NCBI RefSeq assembly: GCF_019583405.1
Contig: NZ_SZUU01000001.1
Span: 124,001 to 188,000 of the forward strand
Direction of reading: 5' to 3'
Length of the DNA: 64,000 nucleotides
From: Bacteroides fragilis
GTDB taxonomy: Bacteria; Bacteroidota; Bacteroidia; Bacteroidales; Bacteroidaceae
Below the pieces are notes generated by a model. That model was not told the origin of the DNA and searched no databases. It saw only the letters and a list, made by a program, of their open reading frames with translations. How positions within the stretch are numbered: the stretch's first letter is position 1; every line of letters begins with the position of its first letter. Below, piece by piece: positions 24,634 through 32,254 of the stretch. The translations under genes and the position numbers were made by a program.

Positions 24634-26130
24634 ATGAGTAAATTTGTAATGACTATCTTTGGTGCTTCGGGTGACTTGACGAAGCGTAAGTTGATGCCGG
24701 CATTGTATTCGTTGTATGTAGCCAAGCGTCTTCCGGAAGAATTTGAAATTCTCGGGGTGGGACGTACGGTTTATGAAGATGCGGACTATCGGGCTTACAT
24801 TTATAGTGAGATGGAAAAGTTTGTGAAGCCGGAAGAGCAAAGCAAGGAGAAGATGGAAGCTTTTGTTGCACATCTTCACTATCTGGCAATAGACCCGGCA
24901 GTGGAAAACGGATACGCACAACTCCGCCTGCGAATTGAAGAACTGAGTGGAGACAGCCGACCGGATGACTTGCTGTTTTACCTTGCTACGCCTCCATCAT
25001 TGTATGGAGTGATTCCGTTGCACCTGAAGTCGGTGCATCTGAATAAAGGCCGTGCGCGAATTATCGTTGAAAAGCCATTCGGGTATGATCTGGAATCAGC
25101 TGAGAAACTGAATAAGATTTATGCTTCTGTATTCGACGAACATCAGATTTACCGAATCGATCATTTCTTAGGTAAAGAAACAGCTCAGAATTTGTTAGCT
25201 TTTCGTTTTGCCAATGGTATTTTCGAGCCTCTATGGAACCGTAATTATATAGATTATGTGGAAGTGACTGCCGTGGAGAATCTCGGAATCGAGCAACGCG
25301 GCGGTTTTTATGATACGACGGGTGCACTGCGGGATATGGTACAGAATCATCTGATCCAACTGGTGGCATTGACTGCTATGGAGCCGCCTGCTGTATTTAA
25401 CGCGGATAATTTCCGTAATGAAGTGGTGAAGGTATACGAATCTCTGACTCCTTTGACCGAAACGGATTTGAGTGAGCATATTGTTCGCGGGCAATATACG
25501 GCCGGAGGAAGTAAAAGGGGATATCGGGAAGAGAAGAATATTTCGACGGATTCACGTACAGAGACTTACATCGCAATGAAACTGGGTATTAGTAATTGGC
25601 GGTGGAGTGGAGTACCTTTTTATATCAGGACCGGAAAACAGATGCCGACAAAAGTGACCGAGATAGTGGTGCATTTCCGTGAAACTCCGCACCAGATGTT
25701 CCATTGTGCGGGTGGTAATTGTCCGAGAGCAAATAAGCTGATTCTGCGTTTACAGCCCAATGAAGGTATTGTATTGAAATTTGGCATGAAAGTACCCGGA
25801 CCCGGATTTGAGGTCAAACAGGTAATGATGGATTTCAGCTATGATCAGTTGGGAGGTGTTCCCAGCGGAGATGCTTATGCCCGTCTGATAGAAGACTGTA
25901 TCCTGGGTGACCAGACTCTCTTTACACGGAGTGATGCAGTAGAAGCATCCTGGCATTTCTTCGATCCGATTCTGCGTTATTGGAATGAACATCCCGAGGT
26001 GCCGTTGTATGGTTATCCTGCTGGAACTTGGGGACCTTTGGAGAGTGAAGCTATGATGCATGAACATGGTGCTGACTGGACCAATCCATGTAAGAATTTA
26101 ACAAACACAGATCAATATTGCGAACTATGA
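24634..26130 (+). CDS. zwf: Glucose-6-phosphate 1-dehydrogenase
   Basis: 498-residue enzyme oxidising glucose 6-phosphate to 6-phosphogluconolactone. IFGASGDLTKRKLMPALY is the nucleotide-binding segment, EKPFGYD follows, and RIDHFLGKE (near residue 175) carries the catalytic His and substrate Lys. PFYIRTGKQMP is the C-terminal family motif. It lies 14 bp after gnd and overlaps pgl by 4 bp. Confidence 0.97.
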   Translation: MSKFVMTIFGASGDLTKRKLMPALYSLYVAKRLPEEFEILGVGRTVYEDADYRAYIYSEMEKFVKPEEQSKEKMEAFVAHLHYLAIDPAVENGYAQLRLRIEELSGDSRPDDLLFYLATPPSLYGVIPLHLKSVHLNKGRARIIVEKPFGYDLESAEKLNKIYASVFDEHQIYRIDHFLGKETAQNLLAFRFANGIFEPLWNRNYIDYVEVTAVENLGIEQRGGFYDTTGALRDMVQNHLIQLVALTAMEPPAVFNADNFRNEVVKVYESLTPLTETDLSEHIVRGQYTAGGSKRGYREEKNISTDSRTETYIAMKLGISNWRWSGVPFYIRTGKQMPTKVTEIVVHFRETPHQMFHCAGGNCPRANKLILRLQPNEGIVLKFGMKVPGPGFEVKQVMMDFSYDQLGGVPSGDAYARLIEDCILGDQTLFTRSDAVEASWHFFDPILRYWNEHPEVPLYGYPAGTWGPLESEAMMHEHGADWTNPCKNLTNTDQYCEL

Positions 26131-26843
26131 AACCCTATATTTTTCCTTCGTCCATAGAGACGGCACGCGCACTGATATTACATCTGGTAAAACTGATGTT
26201 AGATGAACCGGACAAGACTTTCTGCATTGCATTTAGTGGTGGAAGCACTCCGGCACTGATGTTTGACTTATGGGCGAATGAATATACGGATATCACTCCT
26301 TGGGAACGACTGAAAGTGTTTTGGGTGGATGAGCGCTGTGTGCCTCCTGAGAACTCGGATAGTAATTATGGCATGATGCGGTCGTTATTGCTGAGCGTTG
26401 TACCTATTCCATACGAAAATGTATTTAGAATACAAGGGGAGAAGAATCCGAAAAAGGAAGCCGCCCGCTATTCAAAACTGGTGATGAAAGAGGTACCGAT
26501 GGAGAATGATTTTCCGGTGTTTGACGTAGTGTTGTTAGGAGCGGGTAATGACGGACATACGTCGTCTATCTTTCCCGGACAGGAGGAACTGCTTTCAACT
26601 GATCATATATATGAGGCAAATTTTAATCCGAATAACGGCCAAAAGAGAATAGCTTTGACAGGACTTCCGATTTTGAATGCCCGCAGGATCATTTTTCTGA
26701 TAACGGGAAAGGTAAAAAGTCCGGTTGTAGAAGATATCTTCTATTCGGGGGATACCGGGCCGGCCGCTTATATAGCGCATCACGCCGATAACGTGGAGTT
26801 GTTTATGGATAATGCGGCTGCCGAAAAGGTTGTCAGCAGATAA
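26127..26843 (+). CDS. pgl: 6-phosphogluconolactonase
   Basis: 238-residue SugarP-isomerase-fold lactonase that hydrolyses the product of Zwf. Motifs are IAFSGGSTPALMF near residue 35, VFWVDERCVPPENSDSNYGMM and LLGAGNDGHTSSIFPG. Start ATG 26127 overlaps the zwf stop (ATGA). It closes the gnd-zwf-pgl operon, whose order lets all three oxidative steps be made together. Confidence 0.95.
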   Translation: MKPYIFPSSIETARALILHLVKLMLDEPDKTFCIAFSGGSTPALMFDLWANEYTDITPWERLKVFWVDERCVPPENSDSNYGMMRSLLLSVVPIPYENVFRIQGEKNPKKEAARYSKLVMKEVPMENDFPVFDVVLLGAGNDGHTSSIFPGQEELLSTDHIYEANFNPNNGQKRIALTGLPILNARRIIFLITGKVKSPVVEDIFYSGDTGPAAYIAHHADNVELFMDNAAAEKVVSR

Positions 26844-26848
26844 GAAAT

Positions 26849-26886
26849 AAAAAAACGTCCGATCTTCACAGACCGGACGTTTTTCG
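26849..26886. terminator. Bidirectional terminator after pgl
   Basis: AAAACGTCCG pairs with CGGACGTTTT, with A-runs on the left and T-runs on the right. It works for pgl on the plus strand and, with an even longer T-run on the minus strand, for a leftward transcript from 27044-27074. Confidence 0.9.
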
Positions 26887-27038
26887 CTCTATTTGAATAC
26901 GTTATTTACATACAACAATTAAACAGTATGATAATTAAAATAACAACTCAACAAAATGGAATCCGGGAGAATCACTTCGGCCGGATTGGCTTATCTCACT
27001 TAAATGTGACTTACGTAATAATTATGACTAATTAATGT
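26849..27038 (-). ncRNA. Candidate leftward small RNA
   Basis: A strong minus-strand promoter (27044-27074) fires into the gap between pgl and the next gene, and the terminator at 26849-26886 ends the transcript after about 190 nt. No useful open frame exists on that strand (the ATG seen is followed at once by TAA). An internal hairpin, AATCCGG with CCGGATT, lies near 26961-26988. Not matched to a known RNA family. Confidence 0.5.
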
Positions 27039-27043
27039 ATTGG

Positions 27044-27074
27044 CAAAGATAGCTGGTTTGGTGTTGTGGAGCAA
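27044..27074 (-). promoter_or_regulatory. Leftward Bacteroidales promoter
   Basis: On the minus strand TTG (27072-27074), 20 bp, then TATCTTTG (27044-27051), an exact TAnnTTTG. Nothing on the minus strand downstream is a protein gene. Confidence 0.6.
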
Positions 27075-27149
27075 TCACTTGATTTAGGTATTGTGAAGAG
27101 GTCAATCACTATAAGTAGGGATCGGACCGCAGGGAAAAGGGGAGTGTGT

Positions 27150-27180
27150 TTTGTTTTATGCTCTTTAAGTTGTAAATTTG
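27150..27180 (+). promoter_or_regulatory. Promoter of the DUF6965-like gene
   Basis: TTTG (27150-27153), 19 bp, TAAATTTG (27173-27180). The start point would be near 27187, which excludes the upstream TTG start at 27178 and supports ATG 27199 with a very short leader. Confidence 0.7.
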
Positions 27181-27198
27181 CGGAAAAACAAGAGTAAG

Positions 27199-27423
27199 AT
27201 GGAATATAAATTTGACGAACAAAGTGTGAAAGAATTAATGGAATGGGCACAGACTGCACAGTTGCCTCAGGAACTTGAACTGAGTAAAGCGGAGCGCATT
27301 TTCGATGTGAAACTTTGTGTGGAATCTGATTTATCCTGCATCAGGGCCCATTATCCGGATGCTTTCTACAATCCTGCTATTACTCGCCTGTATCGTATCA
27401 GGGAGAAGCTGGAGGAGAAGTGA
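27199..27423 (+). CDS. Small conserved Bacteroides protein (DUF6965-like)
   Basis: 74-residue soluble protein, MEYKFDEQSVKELMEWAQ and so on, with no signal peptide or membrane segment. The central pattern LPQELELSKAERIFDVKLCVESDLSCIRAHYPD and the C-terminal NPAITRLYRIREKLEE resemble small acidic proteins grouped as DUF6965 in Bacteroides. Function unknown. ATG 27199 is chosen from promoter position. It is monocistronic. Confidence 0.65.
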   Translation: MEYKFDEQSVKELMEWAQTAQLPQELELSKAERIFDVKLCVESDLSCIRAHYPDAFYNPAITRLYRIREKLEEK

Positions 27424-27452
27424 CTTAAAAGTATGTAATCAATTTGCGATTC

Positions 27453-27499
27453 TGTGGAATTTTTCCACAATAAATGTGGAATACTCCTTCATATTCCAC
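27453..27499. repeat. Nested GTGGAA inverted repeats
   Basis: TGTGGAA/TTCCACA (27453-27469) is followed by GTGGAATA/TATTCCAC (27476-27499). The four arms give alternative hairpins with weak T-runs. They could be a terminator for the preceding gene or a regulator site upstream of the sigma-54-type promoter at 27567. Confidence 0.5.
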
Positions 27500-27566
27500 T
27501 ATTCCAATGGAAGCTGTTTTTATATAATTACCTGAAAATGAGTTGTCGATCTGGATTGGTATATGT

Positions 27567-27583
27567 CTGGCATGTGTATTGCA
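27567..27583 (+). promoter_or_regulatory. Sigma-54 (RpoN) type promoter
   Basis: CTGGCATG, 4 bp, TTGCA: close to the -24/-12 consensus YTGGCACG-N4-TTGCW with one change. It lies 63 bp before the start of the PepSY-like gene, and a matching site precedes its paralogue at 36639. Confidence 0.65.
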
Positions 27584-27645
27584 TTATAATATTCAGATGT
27601 TTAGTTATAGTTAGTAGATCTAAAACAATTAAGTTTTCAAGAATT

Positions 27646-27960
27646 ATGAAAAAGGTATTAGTAGCATTGGTAATAGTAATGGGATTGGGATTTTCAGTAG
27701 CAAAAGCAGATGAACCTCTAAAGAAAAAATCTACGAAAGTGGAACAGAGAGATTCACGGGAAGATTTTACGCCAATTGAAGTTAATAATCTTCCCGAAGC
27801 GGTGATTGATGAGTTATCCTGTGAAGGAGCACTGATTAAAGAAGCTTTTATAGTCTATAGTCGTTCGGAGGGCAAACTCTACAAAGTGATTATATTATCG
27901 AGCGATTTTCATGAACAGGCAGTGTTCTTGAATGAAAGAGGGAATATACTGAATAGATAA
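27646..27960 (+). CDS. Secreted PepSY-like (DUF2874-type) protein
   Basis: 104-residue exported protein. A signal peptide (MKKVLVALVIVMGLGFSVAKA) precedes a basic linker and one PepSY-like/BLIP-like unit, with LPEAVIDELSCEGALIKEAFIV and GKLYKVIILSSDFHEQAVFLNERGNI. ATG 27646 starts the signal peptide; the frame is open further upstream but without a good start. The protein at 36639 is a clear paralogue with the same signal peptide and GKxYKVI...VxLNEKGxI core. Role unknown; such proteins are periplasmic. Probably RpoN-controlled. Confidence 0.75.
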   Translation: MKKVLVALVIVMGLGFSVAKADEPLKKKSTKVEQRDSREDFTPIEVNNLPEAVIDELSCEGALIKEAFIVYSRSEGKLYKVIILSSDFHEQAVFLNERGNILNR

Positions 27961-28002
27961 TTTCCCAATCTTTGAAGAAAGCACACAACTGAATTTATGT
28001 TA

Positions 28003-28038
28003 AGCCTCGGTTCGAAAGAACCGGGGCTATTTTTTTGT
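28003..28038 (+). terminator. Terminator of the PepSY-like gene
   Basis: AGCCTCGGTTC pairs with GAACCGGGGCT around GAAA-type loop bases, followed by seven T. Confidence 0.9.
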
Positions 28039-28092
28039 TCAGGAGAAATGATTCTGTATTTGAGAGGTAAATAGAATGGTTTGAAATTTATA

Positions 28093-28124
28093 TTTGTTTC
28101 CGCTTTTCCCCTGCCATACTTTTG
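28093..28124 (+). promoter_or_regulatory. Promoter of candidate small RNA (leader-module copy 1)
   Basis: TTTG (28093-28096), 20 bp, TACTTTTG (28117-28124). The flanks match the module also seen at 35135 and 37892, including the downstream GTAGGCTTGCAG. Confidence 0.65.
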
Positions 28125-28130
28125 TACTGT

Positions 28131-28275
28131 AGGCTTGCAGGGACAGGAGATTTGCAGACAGAAATGACTAAGAACTTATCTAAAATGCCTGGCCTGAAAT
28201 AAGGAAGACAGTGGATAAGGCACGGGTTATATAGGCAGTGAATAAATGGCGGCATTTGTTCACTGCCCGTTTTTT
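28131..28275 (+). ncRNA. Candidate small RNA with strong terminator
   Basis: From the start point predicted by the promoter at 28093, about 140 nt run to a 15-bp stem (28234-28248 with 28253-28267, one G-U pair, loop GCGG) and a T-run. No ribosome site or plausible open frame lies within. The next gene, 28402, has its own -7 element. No family assigned. Confidence 0.5.
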
Positions 28276-28345
28276 CGGATTTATCAAAAAAGTAAATAAA
28301 AAAGTCATATCTACTTTATGGAAGTTATAATTATGGGTGGTATTA

Positions 28346-28376
28346 TTTACGGGTTTCAGAATAATTCATATCTTTG
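28346..28376 (+). promoter_or_regulatory. Promoter of the CBM9-GHL10 gene
   Basis: TATCTTTG (28369-28376) is an exact -7; the -33 is a weak TTTA 20 bp upstream. The gene starts 26 bp downstream. Confidence 0.5.
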
Positions 28377-28401
28377 AAGCTGTAACTAAAACTAATCAGT
28401 A

Positions 28402-30465
28402 ATGAAGCAAATACATTTAGATTGCCTGGCAGTGAAGCTGTTTCTCTTTTTTTCTCTTTTTAGTTTGCCGTCCGGGGCACAGAGCATTTTTCAGAAATAC
28501 GATCGTTTCCTGACGGAACCTCGTTCATACGTGTGTTATCGTGTGGACGGTAAACTGAAAATAGATGGTAAACTGGATGAAGTTTCATGGCAGAAGGCAA
28601 AATCGACAGCTCCGTTTGTAGATATCAGTGGCGAAGGATTCCCTACGCCTAAATATGAAACTACAGCTAAGATGTTGTGGGATGATGAATATTTGTATGT
28701 CGGGGCAATTTTACAGGAAGACGACATCAAGGCACGTCTTACTCAGCGGGATACCATTATTTACTATGATAATGATTTTGAGGTTTTTATAGATCCTGAT
28801 TGGGATGGACACAACTATTTTGAAATAGAGACCAATGCCCGAGGTGTTATATTCGATTTGATGCTGGACAAACCTTATCGGTCGGGAGGCAACTTTATGG
28901 TGCAATGGGATTGTCCGGGATTAAAGTTGGCTATTCATCGTGAAGGTACGTTGAATAAATCGAAAGACAAAGATAAATATTGGAGTGTGGAGATGGCTAT
29001 TCCTCATAAGGCATTGACTATGAATTTTAACAACCCGTTGAAAGCAGGCAATTGCTGGCGAATTAACTTCTCACGGGTACAGTGGTTGAAAGCCGGAGGG
29101 CCTGAAGAAAATTGGGTTTGGACACCTACGGGAAAGGTGGATATGCACATGCCGGATCGTTGGGGATATTTGTTTTTCGCTGACGAGGCAGTAGGAGCGC
29201 CCGAACGTACTGTTGCGCTACCGTATAATACTGCTGTGTATAAACTGCTTTGGGCTATGTTCTATGCACAGCAGGAGAGATATGCAAAAGAGAAAAACTA
29301 TTTACGTACGGAAAAAGATTTTTTCCTGACGGACGCGGAGTTGAAAGGACTCCCGCAGGGTGCGCAAATCTCAGTTGAGGCTACCCGGAATACATACCAG
29401 ATAGCTATTACTGTTCCGGGTGAAAACAAGCGTTACGTTATTAATAATGAAGGACGTTTCTGGACAGAGAAGATTGCTCCGCGTCAGGTGAAGAACTGGG
29501 TATGGACACGTATAAATAAGAATAAAAGTGAAGCAGATTACCGTCAGTGGTTTGCTTTGCTTAAGGAGTGCGGAATCAGTGGGGTGATGTTTGAAGGGTA
29601 TGATGAAAATCTATATCGCATGTGTAAAGAAGCCGGTCTTGAGGCCCATTTCTGGAAATGGACAATGAATCGTGCGGAACTGCTGAACGTGCATCCCGAT
29701 TGGTTTGCGGTGAACCGCAAGGGGGAATCTACGCATGATAAACCTGCTTATGTGGATTATTACCGTTTTCTCTGTCCTAACCATGAAGGAGTGGCGCAAT
29801 ACCTGGCGGATGATTATGTGAAAATAGCTCATTTGCCTTATGTAGATGGGGTACATCTGGATTATGTTCGTTTTCCGGATGTGGTTCTGCCTGTCAGTTT
29901 GTGGAAAAATTATGGCATAGAGCAGACGAGTGAACATCCTGAATATGATTATTGCTATTGTGAGGTTTGTCGTGCCAAGTTTAAGGCGCAGACGGGACGT
30001 GATCCGTTAGAATTGAAGTATCCGATGGAAGATCAGTCATGGATCAATTTTCGTTTGGATGCCATTACCCGTGTTGTAGACCGGATTACTGAAGCGGTGA
30101 AAGCTGACGGAAAAGCAATTTCTGCCGCAGTATTCCCGGGACCTTCTATGGCCAAGAAGATGGTACGTCAGGATTGGGGAAATTGGACACTGGATGCTTA
30201 TTTCCCGATGATCTATAACGGCTTTTATTACGAAGGGCCGGAGTGGATCGGACGTTCGGTTCAAGAGAGTGTGAAGACGGTTGACGGACGTGCGAAAGTG
30301 TATGCAGGATTGATGTTTCCTGATATAAAAAATGATTTTGAGAAAGCATTGGATGAGGCGTTTGATAATGGTGCGTCCGGTGTCTCTTTCTTTGACGGAC
30401 CATCGGACGAATATCTTCATAAATTTAAAGCCTATCTGGATAAGAAGGGATTTAAAACGGAATAA
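28402..30465 (+). CDS. Secreted CBM9-like plus GHL10-type glycoside hydrolase-like protein
   Basis: 687-residue exported protein. A signal peptide (LFLFFSLFSLPSGAQS) is followed by a CBM9-like beta-sandwich at about 35-270 (KIDGKLDEVSWQKA, YLYVGAILQEDD, DNDFEVFIDPDWDGHNYFEIETN). After a linker, a TIM-barrel-like domain from about 360 has WTRINKN, HFWKWTMNR and HLPYVDGVHLDYVRFPD, the last being the core of the GHL10 (DUF187) family. It probably acts on a glycan in the periplasm or at the surface. No susC/susD pair lies nearby, so the target is unknown. Confidence 0.8.
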   Translation: MKQIHLDCLAVKLFLFFSLFSLPSGAQSIFQKYDRFLTEPRSYVCYRVDGKLKIDGKLDEVSWQKAKSTAPFVDISGEGFPTPKYETTAKMLWDDEYLYVGAILQEDDIKARLTQRDTIIYYDNDFEVFIDPDWDGHNYFEIETNARGVIFDLMLDKPYRSGGNFMVQWDCPGLKLAIHREGTLNKSKDKDKYWSVEMAIPHKALTMNFNNPLKAGNCWRINFSRVQWLKAGGPEENWVWTPTGKVDMHMPDRWGYLFFADEAVGAPERTVALPYNTAVYKLLWAMFYAQQERYAKEKNYLRTEKDFFLTDAELKGLPQGAQISVEATRNTYQIAITVPGENKRYVINNEGRFWTEKIAPRQVKNWVWTRINKNKSEADYRQWFALLKECGISGVMFEGYDENLYRMCKEAGLEAHFWKWTMNRAELLNVHPDWFAVNRKGESTHDKPAYVDYYRFLCPNHEGVAQYLADDYVKIAHLPYVDGVHLDYVRFPDVVLPVSLWKNYGIEQTSEHPEYDYCYCEVCRAKFKAQTGRDPLELKYPMEDQSWINFRLDAITRVVDRITEAVKADGKAISAAVFPGPSMAKKMVRQDWGNWTLDAYFPMIYNGFYYEGPEWIGRSVQESVKTVDGRAKVYAGLMFPDIKNDFEKALDEAFDNGASGVSFFDGPSDEYLHKFKAYLDKKGFKTE

Positions 30466-30514
30466 AGCCTGTGAAATATGAATGCTTTAATCAAATGTTA
30501 TAAAGGATAACAAT

Positions 30515-31324
30515 ATGCCTATTATCGAAATATCATCCTTGTCCCATCCCGGAGTAGAGATATTCAGTACCCTTACCGAAGCTCAGTTGCGTAATCGCCT
30601 CGAGCCTGAAAAGGGGGTGTTTATAGCGGAAAGTCCCAAAGTCATTAAAGTGGCTTTGGATGCAGGCTATGAACCTTTAGCTATTTTGTGTGAGCAAAAA
30701 CATATCACGGGGGATGCTGCGAATATCATTGAACGCTGTGGTGATATACCCGTCTATACAGGTGACAGAGAACTGCTTGCTACGCTGACCGGATACGTTT
30801 TGACACGTGGTGTACTTTGTGCCATGCGTCTTCCGGTTCCGCGAAGTATGGAGGAAGTATGCCGGAGAGCCAGGCGCATCGTGATCATAGACGGGGTGGT
30901 GGATACTACCAATATCGGTGCCATCTTCCGTTCGGCGGCCGCTCTCGGAATAGATGCGGTATTGCTTACGCGCAACTCTTGTAGTCCATTAAACCGACGT
31001 GCGATCCGGGTGTCTATGGGGGCGGTCTTCCTTGTACCATGGACTTGGCTGGATGGTCCTCTCAGTGATCTGGCTCGGTGGGGCTTCCGTACCGTTGCCA
31101 TGGCACTTACGGATAATTCTATTTCCATCGATGATCCTGTGCTGACAACCGAACCCAAGTTGGCTATCGTGATGGGTACCGAGGGAGACGGGCTCTCGCA
31201 TGAGAGGATTGCCGAAGCGGACTATGTCGTTCGCATCCCCATGTCACATGGGGTTGATTCGCTCAATGTGGCTGCTGCGTCTGCCATCGCTTTCTGGCAA
31301 CTTCGTGTTGAGAAAGAATATTGA
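30515..31324 (+). CDS. TrmH-family (SpoU) RNA 2'-O-ribose methyltransferase
   Basis: 269-residue SPOUT enzyme that methylates tRNA or rRNA ribose using S-adenosylmethionine. An N-terminal substrate-binding domain (about 1-105) is followed by the knotted catalytic domain with motif 1 NIGAIFRSAAALGIDAV, motif 2 IVMGTEGDGLS and motif 3 IPMSHGVDSLNVAAASAIA. Motif 1 begins TTNIGAIFR, with Thr-Asn as in RlmB/TrmH. Target RNA cannot be told. Own transcription unit, ended by the terminator at 31368. Confidence 0.9.
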   Translation: MPIIEISSLSHPGVEIFSTLTEAQLRNRLEPEKGVFIAESPKVIKVALDAGYEPLAILCEQKHITGDAANIIERCGDIPVYTGDRELLATLTGYVLTRGVLCAMRLPVPRSMEEVCRRARRIVIIDGVVDTTNIGAIFRSAAALGIDAVLLTRNSCSPLNRRAIRVSMGAVFLVPWTWLDGPLSDLARWGFRTVAMALTDNSISIDDPVLTTEPKLAIVMGTEGDGLSHERIAEADYVVRIPMSHGVDSLNVAAASAIAFWQLRVEKEY

Positions 31325-31367
31325 TGAATACAAAGAGTAATGTAGAAGAACAAAAACGAAAGTTAAC

Positions 31368-31402
31368 AAGTAAGGCAGCCGCAAGCGGCTGCCTTACTTT
31401 AT
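31368..31402. terminator. Strong terminator after the methyltransferase gene
   Basis: 15-bp perfect stem: AAGTAAGGCAGCCGC with GCGGCTGCCTTACTT, two-base gap, ending in TTT. It may also serve the convergent HIU hydrolase gene. Confidence 0.9.
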
Positions 31403-31422
31403 AAATTGTAATAAGGAATATA

Positions 31423-31845
31423 TTAATTCCCTCTGTATGTAGAATACCCGTTGGCTGACATAGTAATGGGAATATGATAATGCTTTTTGCCTTCAATTCT
31501 AAATATAACCTCGACAAACGGATAGATTGATTTTAAGCCTTGTTTCAGGAAATAAGGCTCTGTATAAAATTTAAGCATATATATACCTGTATTATCCTCT
31601 ATGTCTGGTAAAAAATTGGAGATTCTTCCATTTACATCAGTCTTGCCGGTTGCAATCTGTTTCCATTGGCTTGGAGTGGAAGGATTTAATTTATAGAGGG
31701 TGATGTCAACTCCTTGTGCCGGTTCTCCTTTACTAATATCAAGTATGTGTGTACTTAGCTGATGGCTTTCTGTTTGGGCATAGATAGAGAAGGGCAGGAG
31801 GGATAAAATAATAATTACCGAGAATTTCTTGATTAGTTGCGTCAT
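31423..31845 (-). CDS. Hydroxyisourate hydrolase, transthyretin-like, periplasmic
   Basis: 140-residue HIUase that hydrolyses 5-hydroxyisourate. A clear signal peptide (MTQLIKKFSVIIILSLLPFSIYAQ) precedes LSTHILDISKGEPAQGV, with the catalytic His, then TDVNGRI with the Arg, and HYHIPITMSANGYSTYRGN, matching the C-terminal His and the YRGS tetrapeptide signature (here YRGN). ATG 31845 is chosen because the signal peptide begins there; the open frame upstream is a shadow of a ynfA remnant. No other purine-degradation gene is nearby. Export is notable since the family is usually cytosolic. Confidence 0.87.
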   Translation of the reverse strand: MTQLIKKFSVIIILSLLPFSIYAQTESHQLSTHILDISKGEPAQGVDITLYKLNPSTPSQWKQIATGKTDVNGRISNFLPDIEDNTGIYMLKFYTEPYFLKQGLKSIYPFVEVIFRIEGKKHYHIPITMSANGYSTYRGN

Positions 31846-31891
31846 ATCTGTTTTCGTTATTATGATTATATAATTAACAAATAAATTGAAT

Positions 31892-32026
31892 TTATGTTTG
31901 GTTTGGATCAAAGATGGATCTCCATACCGACTTACCCTCTTTAACCGATAACCATACCAGATATCCGCCACCAATTTCACAAATGCCGGCAAGTATGAAG
32001 ACTAAAATAGTTCTTAATATAAGCAT
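31892..32026 (-). pseudogene. Truncated YnfA/UPF0060 membrane protein
   Basis: A 44-codon frame too short for routine calling. It starts [14 protein letters not shown], then [21 protein letters not shown], an excellent match to the first quarter of YnfA/UPF0060 proteins (AEIxGxYLxWLxLxEGxSxW). It then runs into RSIFDPNQT and stops. Intact members have about 105-110 residues and four membrane spans; only one is left. Minus-strand TATATTTG lies about 25 bp upstream as a -7 element. Most likely a decayed gene. Confidence 0.7.
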
Positions 32027-32254
32027 ATATTCATTTTTTTATTATTGGGTCACAAATATAGTTTAAAAAGAGAAGGATGAAATCAACTGGCTTCGATTTA
32101 CATTCTCAAATTTGCTATGCCGGGAGGGATGCCGCTTGATATCCCGTCAATGATTGTACACTGAATACAGGGCACATCATGACCGGAACATCAATGCGGC
32201 AATTAATTTTTAGTTGATTCCCGGCTCTCTCCGGTCTTAATCGTAAAAGGGCTG

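Noticed and set aside
31846..31992. N-terminal extension of the HIU hydrolase frame
   Set aside because: It overlaps the ynfA remnant in another frame and would bury the signal peptide that begins at 31845.
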